NCBI GenBank assembly: GCA_964560495.1
Contig: CAZLMM010000003.1
Span: 1-64,000 of the forward strand
Length of the DNA: 64,000 nucleotides
Direction of reading: 5' to 3'
From: UBA5069 sp964560495
Lineage (GTDB): Bacteria; Chloroflexota; Anaerolineae; Caldilineales; Caldilineaceae
Part shown: positions 18,503-26,926 of the stretch, in pieces
Layout: each line of letters opens with the position of its first letter
Position numbering within the stretch: position 1 is the stretch's first letter
Position numbers and translations under genes: made by a program
The notes under the pieces: model-generated
The model's database searches: none
What the model saw: the letters and a program-made list of their open reading frames with translations, nothing else
Told to the model about the DNA's origin: nothing

Positions 18503-19750
18503 ATGTCCATAACACACTCACTGAATCGCCTTGTGCATCGCATTATCACTCTGGGCGAACATGGCGTCGCTCAGATGACCTTACTGGCCGCCTGTCCCAA
18601 CTCGGCGGCTGTGTTGGAAGCCGCGGTGAAGACCGCCGCAATGAACAACACACCGATGCTCTTTGCCGCAACTCTCAATCAGGTGGATCGAGACGGCGGT
18701 TACACCGGCTGGACGCCCGCCAGGTTTGTCGACGAAATGCGGCGCTATGCCGCCCTCTACGACTGCCGTACGCCGCTCTATCCCTGCCTCGACCACGGCG
18801 GGCCATGGCTGAAGGATGGCCACACAACGGAGAGGCTCACCTTCGATGAAACCATGATCGAAGTGAAGCGCAGCCTGACGGCATGCCTCGAAGCAGGCTA
18901 TCAGTTGCTCCACATCGATCCGACCGTAGACCGCACCCTGCCAGCCGGTCAGCCGCCCACAGTCGAGATAGTCGTTGCCCGCACTGTTGAGATGATCGCC
19001 CACGCTGAATACGAACGGATGCGCCTGGGGTTGCCCACGATTGCATATGAGGTGGGCACTGAAGAAGTCCACGGCGGTTTGGTAGATTTTGGTGTATTCC
19101 AGTCGTTTTTGGAGCAGTTGCGCACAGCCCTGGCCCAGCGCAATCTGCTCCACGCCTGGCCGTGCTTCGTAGTGGCTCAAGTGGGCACTGACCTACACAC
19201 CACCTGTTTCGACGCCGACGCAGCGCAGCGACTCACTGCGCTGGTGCAGCCATTGGGATGTCTCCTCAAAGGTCACTACACTGACTGGGTGGAGAACCCA
19301 CAAGACTATCCGTCCACGGGAATGGGCGGCGCAAACGTCGGCCCGGAGTACACCGCCGCCGAGTTTGCTGCGTTGGAGGAACTTGATGCGCGTGACCGTA
19401 TGCTTTGTCGCAATCGAAAACTGCAACCTGCATACATGATCGCTGCGCTCGAACAGGCGGTGATCCAGTCGGGGCGCTGGCGGAAGTGGTTGCAACCCAC
19501 TGAAATCGGGCGTGATTTCGGCGACCTCAGCGCAGGTCGGCGCTTATGGCTCACGCAGACCGGCGCACGCTACATCTGGACGACGCCGCCTGTCGTAGAG
19601 GCGCGGCGCACCCTCTATGGACATCTGGCGCTGGTGATGGATGACCCACACCGCGTCGTTGTCGATGCTGTGGCTCGTTCCATACAGAACTACGTCGACG
19701 CCTTTGGCTTATTCGACGCCTGGACGCTCCTGGATGATGCAGAAGAATGA
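18503..19750 (+). CDS. GatZ/KbaZ (PF08013) family protein, tagatose-bisphosphate pathway
   Basis: A 415-residue class II tagatose-bisphosphate aldolase subunit-like protein. Recognisable elements are NNTPMLFAATLNQVDRDGG near the N-terminus, PLYPCLDHGGPW, the central IAYEVGTEEVHGGLVDF and LLKGHYTDWVENPQDYP. GatZ and KbaZ were described as the non-catalytic partner of GatY/KbaY aldolase; other members of this family have been assigned kinase or sugar-epimerase roles, so the activity must be left open. No GatY/KbaY-like catalytic aldolase is present in the window. Its stop overlaps the start of the NanE-ROK gene by four bases (ATGA), so the two are translationally coupled. Confidence 0.85.
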   Translation: MSITHSLNRLVHRIITLGEHGVAQMTLLAACPNSAAVLEAAVKTAAMNNTPMLFAATLNQVDRDGGYTGWTPARFVDEMRRYAALYDCRTPLYPCLDHGGPWLKDGHTTERLTFDETMIEVKRSLTACLEAGYQLLHIDPTVDRTLPAGQPPTVEIVVARTVEMIAHAEYERMRLGLPTIAYEVGTEEVHGGLVDFGVFQSFLEQLRTALAQRNLLHAWPCFVVAQVGTDLHTTCFDADAAQRLTALVQPLGCLLKGHYTDWVENPQDYPSTGMGGANVGPEYTAAEFAALEELDARDRMLCRNRKLQPAYMIAALEQAVIQSGRWRKWLQPTEIGRDFGDLSAGRRLWLTQTGARYIWTTPPVVEARRTLYGHLALVMDDPHRVVVDAVARSIQNYVDAFGLFDAWTLLDDAEE

Positions 19751-21411
19751 GCGCATCCAGCAACCCGATTCAGCAGCGAACACAGAACTTTCTCCATCAA
19801 GTTGCCGGCGGCCTAATCGTCTCATGCCAGGCGCTGCCCGATGAGCCGCTTCACGGCGCGGAAATCATGGCGCGCATGGCGGTAGCCGCGCGCACCGCCG
19901 GCGCGCGAGCAATCCGCGCCAATTCACCGGCCGACATCTCCGCCATCCGCACGGCAATCAATCTCCCCATCATCGGCCTCTTCAAAGCAACGATCCCAGG
20001 GTGTGATGTCTACATTACGCCGACGCTCGACCACGCAATCGCCGTGGCCCAGGCCGGCGCAGACGTAATTGCCATCGACGCCACCGACCGCCTCCGTCCC
20101 CACGCGGATTCCCTGAACGATTACATCGCCGCCATTCACGCTGCAACCGGTCTTCCCGTCTTGGCCGACGTCTCGAACTTCGAGGAGGGGCTTGCTGCAG
20201 TTGCGGCTGGCGCAGAGTTGATCTCCACAACCATGTCAGGCTACACGCCGTACAGCCTGCAACAGGCCGGCCCTGATCTCGATTTGGTGCAGCGCCTGGC
20301 AGCAGCATCATCTGCGCCAATCATCGCTGAGGGGCGCTATCACACACCCGACCAGGCGGCCGCGGCGATTGACCTCGGCGCGGCCGCCGTCGTCGTTGGC
20401 GGCGCAATCACACGCCCGCAAGAGATCGCCCGTCGTTTCGTCGCCGCGTTGGAGGCCCGCCCCCAGAGCGGGGAGATTCGCCTTGCTCAGCGTGAGACAA
20501 AAAAGGCGAAAATCAGGCCGGCATTGGCCTTTGACATTGGCGGGATCAAGACTGCCTGCGCCGTGGTCGCCAAAGAGGGCGTTGTCCACTGTCGGCGCGA
20601 AATCCCTACACAGGCAGCGACTGGCCCAGACGCCATCTTGCAGCGTATGATCAGCCTGGGGCGCAGCGTCCTGGCCGAATACGAAAACTCGGCAAATGGT
20701 TTGAGCCCGGCGTTGGCAGGGGTGGCTTCGGCCGGGCAGGTGGACATGGAAAGCGGTGAGATCATCTTCGCCAATGACAATCTGCCTGGGTGGACGGGAT
20801 TGGCCTTGGGGCGGCGGCTGGCTGATGGGCTAGGAATGCCCGTGCGCGTAGACAATGATGTGAACTGTTTTGCTTTGGCCGAGGGCACTCTGGGCGCCGG
20901 GCGCACGCTGCGCTCTTTTCTGATGGCAGCGGTCGGCGCGGGCATTGGCGGCGCGCTCATGATCGATGGTCGCTTGCACCGGGGACGTCACGGCGGTGCA
21001 GGAGAGATTGGTCATCTCATCGTTGCGCCAGAACACGGACGCCCATGCACTGCGCCGGTGAGCGGCTGTTGGGAAGCCTATGCATCCACCAGCGCTGTCT
21101 TAGCGCACAGCGGCTATTCCTCCATCCAGGCGCTGGCCGCGGAATACGCCAGTGGCGTAACTATTCCGGCAGTCGATGAAGGAGCAATCTGGCTGGGACG
21201 TGGTTTGGCCTCGCTTGTCCATGTTCTTGCGCCCGAAGCCATCATTCTCGGCGGCAGCATCACCTTGCTGGGTGAGCGCTTTCTGGAGAGGGTGCGCGCT
21301 GGAATGGGGGCGAATTGTCTGCCATCACACCAGGAAACACCCATCGTCATCGCACAATTCGGCGCAGACAGCGGGCTGATTGGCGCGGCTTTGTTGACTC
21401 TTCAAGATTGA
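19747..21411 (+). CDS. Fused NanE-type epimerase and ROK-family sugar kinase
   Basis: A two-domain protein of 554 residues. Residues 1 to about 238 are an N-acylmannosamine-6-phosphate 2-epimerase (NanE): GGLIVSCQALPDEPLHG, ARAIRANSPADI, VYITPTLDHA and the late GRYHTPDQA. Residues from about 258 to 554 are a ROK kinase: FDIGGIKTACAVV (phosphate-binding loop), VDNDVNCFALAE and GGAGEIGHLIV. Together they would phosphorylate and epimerise an N-acylated amino sugar, as NanK and NanE do for N-acetylmannosamine. The ROK zinc motif CxCGxxGCxE reads CTAPVSGCWE, so the second Cys is Ala and the following Gly is Pro; zinc binding is probably weakened or lost. The gene is convergent with the following hydrolase and the two overlap by 10 bases. 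Confidence 0.88.
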   Translation: MSASSNPIQQRTQNFLHQVAGGLIVSCQALPDEPLHGAEIMARMAVAARTAGARAIRANSPADISAIRTAINLPIIGLFKATIPGCDVYITPTLDHAIAVAQAGADVIAIDATDRLRPHADSLNDYIAAIHAATGLPVLADVSNFEEGLAAVAAGAELISTTMSGYTPYSLQQAGPDLDLVQRLAAASSAPIIAEGRYHTPDQAAAAIDLGAAAVVVGGAITRPQEIARRFVAALEARPQSGEIRLAQRETKKAKIRPALAFDIGGIKTACAVVAKEGVVHCRREIPTQAATGPDAILQRMISLGRSVLAEYENSANGLSPALAGVASAGQVDMESGEIIFANDNLPGWTGLALGRRLADGLGMPVRVDNDVNCFALAEGTLGAGRTLRSFLMAAVGAGIGGALMIDGRLHRGRHGGAGEIGHLIVAPEHGRPCTAPVSGCWEAYASTSAVLAHSGYSSIQALAAEYASGVTIPAVDEGAIWLGRGLASLVHVLAPEAIILGGSITLLGERFLERVRAGMGANCLPSHQETPIVIAQFGADSGLIGAALLTLQD

Positions 21412-22073
21412 AGAGCCGCCAGCAGCCGCGCCGAATCACTGACTCGGCCAAAAATTCCACCCTGGGCACCGATAATCTCCAGCGCGGCCCGATGACGATC
21501 CGCGCTATAGGAGGCGACGCAGTCGGCCAGGACGATGGCATCGAAACCACGATCATTGGCATCGATGGTGGTGGCGTTGCAGCAAACATCGGTCGTAACG
21601 CCGGTGATGATGAGCGTGTGGATTGATTGACGACGCAGGCTCTCCTCTAGATCAGTGGCGTAGAACGCGCTCTTGCCTGGTTTGTCGATGACTGCTTCAC
21701 CCGGCGCCGGCGCCAGCTCGTCGATGATCTCATGTCCTGCCTCACCGCGAATCAGAATGCGCCCCATGGGACCCATGTCGCCGATGCGCGTGCCTTCCGG
21801 CCATCTGTCGAGCTTGATGGGCGGGCAGTCGCTCAGGTCGGCGCGATGCCCCTCACGCGTATGGATCACCACCATGCCCAGGCTACGGGCGCGCGCCAAC
21901 ACCGCCTGGATGGGTGCAACGACTCGCTGCAACAGGGTTACGTCGTTGCCCAAAAACGCGCCGTAGCCGTCAGGATAGAGAAAGTCTTTCTGCATATCGA
22001 TGACGAGGAGCGCGGATGTCTGCGGGGCGAAGATCGCCGGAGACGGGTCAGCGTCAAGTTGTCGCAAGGACAT
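21402..22073 (-). CDS. Isochorismatase-superfamily cysteine hydrolase (amidohydrolase)
   Basis: A 223-residue cysteine hydrolase of the isochorismatase/nicotinamidase/ureidoacrylate-hydrolase type. The triad is present: D26 in VIDMQKDF, K131 in IDKPGKSAF and C164 in GVTTDVCCNATT. These enzymes cleave C-N bonds in small amides such as nicotinamide, ureidoacrylate or biuret. It is the last gene of a six-gene minus-strand operon that contains an amidase and a BMP-type importer, so it may act on the imported compound or on the amidase product. It starts 17 bases after the amidase stop, with AGAGGAA upstream, and its end overlaps the convergent NanE-ROK gene. Confidence 0.88.
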   Translation of the reverse strand: MSLRQLDADPSPAIFAPQTSALLVIDMQKDFLYPDGYGAFLGNDVTLLQRVVAPIQAVLARARSLGMVVIHTREGHRADLSDCPPIKLDRWPEGTRIGDMGPMGRILIRGEAGHEIIDELAPAPGEAVIDKPGKSAFYATDLEESLRRQSIHTLIITGVTTDVCCNATTIDANDRGFDAIVLADCVASYSADRHRAALEIIGAQGGIFGRVSDSARLLAALQS

Positions 22074-22090
22074 ATAATTTCATTCCTCTT

Positions 22091-23617
22091 CTACAGAGCA
22101 GAGTCTTGCCCTTGCAAGACAACCTCCAACGCTGCGGCGATGGCGAGCAGGCGGTCGTCTTCAAAAGGTGCAGCGACAAGTTGCGCGCCCACCGGTAGGC
22201 GGTTGCCTGTCCAGCCGCAGGGCAGGGAGATGACCGGAAAGCCAATAAAACTCCACAAGATGCAATTTTGAGACAGCACCAGAAAGTATCGATCCGCCTC
22301 GCTGCTTTGGGGCGCAGGCACGCGCGTCGTCGGCATGAGCAGTGCATCCACGTCGTGGAGCAGGCGGAGCATCCGGTCGCGCAAGTCGGCGCGCACACGC
22401 TGGGACTGGAGATAGTCGACCGCAGTGACGCGGCTGGCTTCATCGAGTTGTTCTGCCACTGCGAGAGTGGCATAGCGGCCGCGTCGCTCACCAAAGACCG
22501 TGTGATAGGCGGCAGCTTCGCAGCGGCTGACGACCAGCCCCATGAGCACAGCCAAATCAAAGTCTTCTGCAGTCGGGGTATCAAGTTCCACCACTTGCGC
22601 TCCGGTCCGTTCCATGGCGTCGACAGCTTGCGCAAAAGCCCGCGCCACATCTGGGTCGGCGCCATGGAGGGCGGCCAGCGGTATGCCAATGCGCGCGTTG
22701 CGCACGTCTCGATGCAACGCAACGTAGTCTGAATGGGGCGCAGGATCGAGGACCTGGAGCAGCAGCGCAACATCTTCCACCGTTGCGCCCATATGGGCCA
22801 CATGATCCAGGCTCCATGAGAGCATGATCACCCCGTCGCCTGGAATGAGGCCAAAGGTGGGTTTGTAGCCGACCACGCCGCAGAGAGAAGCCGGCACGCG
22901 AACCGACGCACGCGTGTCGGTCGCCATTGCGCCCAGGCTCATGCCTGTCGCCACAGCGATGGCCGAACCACCGCTGGAACCGCCCGGGTCGCGGCTCCCA
23001 TCCCAGGGGTTGCGGCTCTGGGGCGTGGTGACGCCGAGGGCGAACTCGTGGGTGTGGGTCTTGCCCGTGATGATTGCGCCTGCCTCTTTGAGCAAGCGAA
23101 TGCTTGCTGCATCCCTGGCGGAAACGTTGTCGCTCAACACAGGCGAGCTGGCTGTATTGGGCATGCCAGCTACATCGAGCAGGTCCTTTACAGCAATGGG
23201 GATGCCGTGCAGCAGCCCACGTCGCCGGCCTTGACCCAGTTCCGCATCCAGTGCGCGCGCCTGTTGCAGCAAATGTTCTGTGGGCGCAACATGGACGAAG
23301 GCGTTGAGCTCATCCTGACGGCGGGCGATCGCGTCCAGGGCGCGCTCCATGATCGCTTCGACTGTCAACGTTTGCTCTGCAACACAGCGCACTGCTTCGG
23401 TCAGGGTGAGGGACTGACCGGCAAAGGGCTTGATGCCGGGACGTTGACCGGCAAGAATCGGTGGAAGAGGGGGTTTGGGCGAAGGCGGGCTGGAGAGCGG
23501 GGTCATGAATGATGGCTGCCAATCTTGCGCAACAGGATAGCCCTGGATTTGCGTCAAGGCGGCGCGAAAACTCGCCCGCACGGGGCTGAGCTGGCTAGAG
23601 GATGATCTGATTGACAT
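22091..23617 (-). CDS. Amidase-signature family amidase
   Basis: An amidase-signature protein. The Ser-cisSer-Lys triad is K144 in IPIAVKDLLDVAG, S214 in DPGGSSGGSAIAVA and nucleophile S238 in TDTRASVRVPASLCG; the 24-residue spacing between the two serines is as in well-studied members. The signature around the nucleophile is unusual: family members normally read DTGGSIR or DTNGSIR, here DTRAS. It follows the BMP-binding lipoprotein gene and precedes the cysteine hydrolase, as expected for a catabolic pair for an imported amide. ATG 23617 was taken as start; the first 60 residues lack homology, and ATG 23506 (MTPLSSPP) is a real alternative. Substrate unknown. Confidence 0.88.
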   Translation of the reverse strand: MSIRSSSSQLSPVRASFRAALTQIQGYPVAQDWQPSFMTPLSSPPSPKPPLPPILAGQRPGIKPFAGQSLTLTEAVRCVAEQTLTVEAIMERALDAIARRQDELNAFVHVAPTEHLLQQARALDAELGQGRRRGLLHGIPIAVKDLLDVAGMPNTASSPVLSDNVSARDAASIRLLKEAGAIITGKTHTHEFALGVTTPQSRNPWDGSRDPGGSSGGSAIAVATGMSLGAMATDTRASVRVPASLCGVVGYKPTFGLIPGDGVIMLSWSLDHVAHMGATVEDVALLLQVLDPAPHSDYVALHRDVRNARIGIPLAALHGADPDVARAFAQAVDAMERTGAQVVELDTPTAEDFDLAVLMGLVVSRCEAAAYHTVFGERRGRYATLAVAEQLDEASRVTAVDYLQSQRVRADLRDRMLRLLHDVDALLMPTTRVPAPQSSEADRYFLVLSQNCILWSFIGFPVISLPCGWTGNRLPVGAQLVAAPFEDDRLLAIAAALEVVLQGQDSAL

Positions 23618-23640
23618 GATGTGGAATGGGCATCTGTGAA

Positions 23641-23677
23641 GTGCGACGCATGACTTGTGGCTTGTCATACGCCGCAC
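23641..23677 (-). promoter_or_regulatory. Stem-loop between binding-protein and amidase genes
   Basis: On the minus-strand RNA the arms 23664-23677 and 23641-23654 form a 14-bp stem with a 9-base loop; 12 pairs are Watson-Crick and 2 are G-U. The G-U pairs exist only on the transcribed strand (they are A-C mismatches on the plus strand), which supports a functional RNA hairpin. It lies 9 bases after the binding-protein stop. Confidence 0.7.
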
Positions 23678-23685
23678 CTCATGGT

Positions 23686-24822
23686 TTACTTGATTTGTCC
23701 GCTGACGCCTTCCACAAGCCAGTCGGTTGTGTCGAGGAGCTCGATGCCGCCGGCTTCGCCTGCTTTGATGCGCTCATTCCCTTCATTGTCGAGGATGGGG
23801 CCGGCGAAGATCTGCAACTCGCCGCTGATGAGCTTCTGCTTGGCATCTTCGATTAGCGCCTGGGTCTCTGCATCGACCGCTGAGCCGAATGGCGCCAGCC
23901 CCACATAGTCGGTCTCGATGCCGCCCCGGATGTGTTCGCTCTTCCACGAACCATCCATGACGGACTCGACGATGCGGGTGTAGAGCGGTCCCCAGGTATA
24001 GGCAACACCGGTGAGCCAGCCGTTGGGTGCAAACTGCTGCAATGCATCCGAATGGAAACCGACGGATTTGACGCCGCGCTCCTCCGCGGTCTTGACTACC
24101 GTGACAGGCGAATCGACGATCATGGTCACTACATCCACCGCAGCGTCAGCCAACGCATTGGTCGCCGACGCTTCCTTGGCGGGATCGACCCAGGCGTTGT
24201 TGAGCACCAGCGTCGTGGTGACATCCGGGTTCACTGATTTTGCGCCCAGTTGAAAGGCATTGACCGACGCCAGAATATTGGGGATGGGAAACGCAGTGAT
24301 GAAGCCAAGTTGATTGCTCTCGGTCGCTTTGCCCGCTGCAATGCCGGCCAGGTACATGGCTTCGAAGTTGTTGCCCCAATAAGTGCCCAGGTTGTCTGCC
24401 AGCTTGAAGCCAGCCGGGTGCATGAAAACCACATCCGGGTGTTTGGCCGCCACGTTGAGCGCCGGGTCGAGATAGCCGAAACTTTGGGGGAAGATAATTT
24501 TGGCGCCCTGTTGGATCATGTTCTCCATCACACGCTCGGCGTCGGCGCTTTCGGGCACGTTCTCGGCTTCGATGACTTGGACATTGGGCAGCGCCTCCGT
24601 CATCTTCATCAGCCCATCGTGATGCGCCTGGTTGTAGCCGGCGTCATTGATCGAGCCGACATGGAGCGCGCCGACGATGAATGGCTCGGCGGCTGCTTCG
24701 CCCGCTGCCGTTGCCGTCGGAGCGGCGCTCGGCGCTGCGGCAGGCGCGTTGCAAGCAGCCAACAGGGCAATGAGGAAGATGGCGAACAGGAACGAATCAG
24801 TCAGTCTACGCGTGTACATCAT
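23686..24822 (-). CDS. BMP-family ABC transporter substrate-binding lipoprotein
   Basis: A basic-membrane-protein (PnrA-like, PF02608) lipoprotein. The signal peptide ends FLIALLAACN with lipid-modified C24 and an Ala/Pro linker. The mature part shows the family pattern VGALHVGSINDAGYNQAHHD, then HPDVVFMHPAGFK, NFEAMYLAGIAAGKATES and VTMIVDSPVTVVKTAEERG. BMP proteins bind nucleosides, purines, autoinducer-like or other small polar compounds. The start at 24822 has GAGGAAA upstream. It follows the two permease genes and precedes two hydrolase genes, so its ligand may be what the amidase and isochorismatase-like enzyme degrade. Confidence 0.9.
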   Translation of the reverse strand: MMYTRRLTDSFLFAIFLIALLAACNAPAAAPSAAPTATAAGEAAAEPFIVGALHVGSINDAGYNQAHHDGLMKMTEALPNVQVIEAENVPESADAERVMENMIQQGAKIIFPQSFGYLDPALNVAAKHPDVVFMHPAGFKLADNLGTYWGNNFEAMYLAGIAAGKATESNQLGFITAFPIPNILASVNAFQLGAKSVNPDVTTTLVLNNAWVDPAKEASATNALADAAVDVVTMIVDSPVTVVKTAEERGVKSVGFHSDALQQFAPNGWLTGVAYTWGPLYTRIVESVMDGSWKSEHIRGGIETDYVGLAPFGSAVDAETQALIEDAKQKLISGELQIFAGPILDNEGNERIKAGEAGGIELLDTTDWLVEGVSGQIK

Positions 24823-24898
24823 TGGTGCAGTTTCCTCTTCTAGTGTGAGTCGATTGTGGTGGTTAGTAGTGGCACGGTTGCGGATGAACCGTAAGTAC

Positions 24899-25819
24899 TC
24901 AAGAAGCAATCCCTTCGAACACGCCCTTCAAACCTTCTGGCATGGCGTACCGGCGGTTGCCGCGCAGCAGGAGCAACACACCCAGGGTGAGCAAATAGGG
25001 GAGCATGTCCAGGAAGAAAGGCGACACGGGAGCGCCGCGCGCCTGCAATTGGAGTTGAAACGCCAATGCGCCGCCAAAGAGCAGCGCACCCAGAATCGCT
25101 CGCAGCGGATTCCATGCTGCAAAGATGACCAACGCCACTGCGATGAAACCTCGCCCGGCAGTCATGCCTTCTGCCCAGACGCCGGTGAAGGCCAGGGATA
25201 ACTGCGCGCCGCCCACGCCGGCCAGCAATCCACCAATGAAGAGCGCCTGATATTGCAGCCAACCCGTGTGCAGGCCAGCCGCATACGCGACGCTTTTACT
25301 CTCACCTACGGTGCGCAACGTCAGCCCCCAGCGCGTGCGAAAGAGCAGCCACCACAGGAGAATCGCCAGAGGGATGACCACGTAGGTCAGCAGATCGTGA
25401 TTGAAAAGGATTCGGCCCACCACAGGCAAGTGCGCCAGCTCACCCATGGGCAGTTTGGGCAGACCGGCGACGAGCTGGCCCACGTAGGGACGACCGATGA
25501 GCGCGCTGAGGCCGATGCCCACGAAACTGAGCGCCAGGCCGGCTGCCAACTGGTTGGCGCCCCGGCCAACCACCAAGTAAGCCAGGAGCAGATTGTAGAA
25601 CCCGGCGGCCAAAGCCGCAGCCGCCACGCCCGCATAGGGGTTGCCGCTCTGCGCTCCGACGGCGATTCCTGTCGCTGCGCCGATGAGCATTGCGCCCTCC
25701 AGGCCCAGGTTGATGACGCCGGCGCGTTCGTTGACGATTTCGCCCAACGCGGCGTAGAGCACTGACGTGCCTGCTTGAATTGCCCCAACGAGCACGCCAA
25801 CAATGAATGTAAGAATCAT
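24899..25819 (-). CDS. BMP-type ABC transporter permease (second)
   Basis: A BPD_transp_2 (PF02653) permease with multiple hydrophobic helices. The family start is ILTFIVGVLVGAIQAGTSVL, with the conserved NERAGVINLGLEGAMLIGA loop of nucleoside-type (NupQ-like) permeases. MILTFIVG at 25819 is the preferred start, with GGGAGG upstream. Its gene ends 76 bases before the binding-protein gene and starts 31 bases after the first permease. Confidence 0.9.
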   Translation of the reverse strand: MILTFIVGVLVGAIQAGTSVLYAALGEIVNERAGVINLGLEGAMLIGAATGIAVGAQSGNPYAGVAAAALAAGFYNLLLAYLVVGRGANQLAAGLALSFVGIGLSALIGRPYVGQLVAGLPKLPMGELAHLPVVGRILFNHDLLTYVVIPLAILLWWLLFRTRWGLTLRTVGESKSVAYAAGLHTGWLQYQALFIGGLLAGVGGAQLSLAFTGVWAEGMTAGRGFIAVALVIFAAWNPLRAILGALLFGGALAFQLQLQARGAPVSPFFLDMLPYLLTLGVLLLLRGNRRYAMPEGLKGVFEGIAS

Positions 25820-25850
25820 GGAAGCGACCTCCCGAGGTCCGCTGAAACGT

Positions 25851-26906
25851 CTATTGGCTCGCTTTGGGAGCAAAGAAACGCCCCAACACAATCAAAAGGA
25901 TCAGGCCGATGAGAACGTTGACAACCGAGAAGGGGATGTTCTGAGTAATCTGCAAGGTGTCGCCGCCAAAAGTGATGATGGACATGACGAAGGAGATGAC
26001 AACCACCGCCCAGGGATTGTGCCCGGCCAGCCAACTGATCAGGAAGCCGAGATAGCCGTAACCTGGAGAGAAGCCGGGTCGCAGTCGCCCCTGAATCGCC
26101 AGAATCTCGCCGGCGCCTGCCAGGCCAGCAATGCCGCCAGCAATGAACATGACGACCAGAATGTAGCGTGTGAGACTGATGCCGTGGCGTCGGCTGGCTT
26201 CGGGATTGCCGCCCACGGCGCGCATCTCATAGCCCCAAACGCTGTAACGCAGCACCAGCCAGATCAGCGCGACCACCGCCAGGGCAATCGCCAAACCCAA
26301 GTGCACGCGTGTGTCGCCAAACTGGGGCAGCCTCACGCTGTCTGCAAATTGGACAGTTTGTGGAAAGTTGGCGCTGCTCGGGTCGCGCCAGGGGCCGAAG
26401 ATAAAATAGCCAACGAAGAGGATGGCGACATAGTTGAGCAGGAGCGTGGAGATGACCTCGTTGAGCCAGCCTTTGGCGCGCAGATAGGCCGGGATGAGCG
26501 CCCACAGACCGCCGCCCACAAACCCCAACGCAATGACCAGCGGCAGGGCAATCCACATGGGTTGCTGGCCAAATTGCAGCGCGCCCCAGGTCGCCAGCCA
26601 CGCCCCCATATAAATCTGCCCCTCGCCGCCTACGTTGACCAACCCGATGCGCGCCGGAAGCAGCACCGCACAGGCGCTGAGCACCAGGGGGATCATCTTC
26701 ACCAACACCTCGCTCACGCCATAGGTGGAGCCGAGGGTGCTCGTGAAGATGTCCACATACGCGGCGAGCGGGTCCTTGCCGAAAATGAGGAGGACGACAG
26801 CAAAGGCGACCAGCGCCAGTCCCATGGCCGCCAGGATGCGAACCAGCCCTACTAGCCATGAGCGACCTGCCTGTATATTCTGCTCTGCTCGTGCGGTTAC
26901 AGCCAT
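25851..26906 (-). CDS. BMP-type ABC transporter permease (first)
   Basis: The NupP-like partner permease, 351 residues. It has about ten hydrophobic segments and the family segments VLLPARIGLVNVGGEGQIYMG and MRAVGGNPEASRRHGISLTR (cytoplasmic loop that docks the ATPase). With the 25819 permease it would form the heterodimeric pore. It lies 20 bases downstream of the ATPase gene in the same minus-strand operon. Confidence 0.9.
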   Translation of the reverse strand: MAVTARAEQNIQAGRSWLVGLVRILAAMGLALVAFAVVLLIFGKDPLAAYVDIFTSTLGSTYGVSEVLVKMIPLVLSACAVLLPARIGLVNVGGEGQIYMGAWLATWGALQFGQQPMWIALPLVIALGFVGGGLWALIPAYLRAKGWLNEVISTLLLNYVAILFVGYFIFGPWRDPSSANFPQTVQFADSVRLPQFGDTRVHLGLAIALAVVALIWLVLRYSVWGYEMRAVGGNPEASRRHGISLTRYILVVMFIAGGIAGLAGAGEILAIQGRLRPGFSPGYGYLGFLISWLAGHNPWAVVVISFVMSIITFGGDTLQITQNIPFSVVNVLIGLILLIVLGRFFAPKASQ

Positions 26907-26926
26907 AAATCTTCCCCTTCGATGGA

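Noticed and set aside
18503..21411. Complete tagatose-bisphosphate aldolase (GatYZ) in the island
   Set aside because: Only the GatZ/KbaZ-type protein is present; no catalytic GatY/KbaY gene was found in the window.
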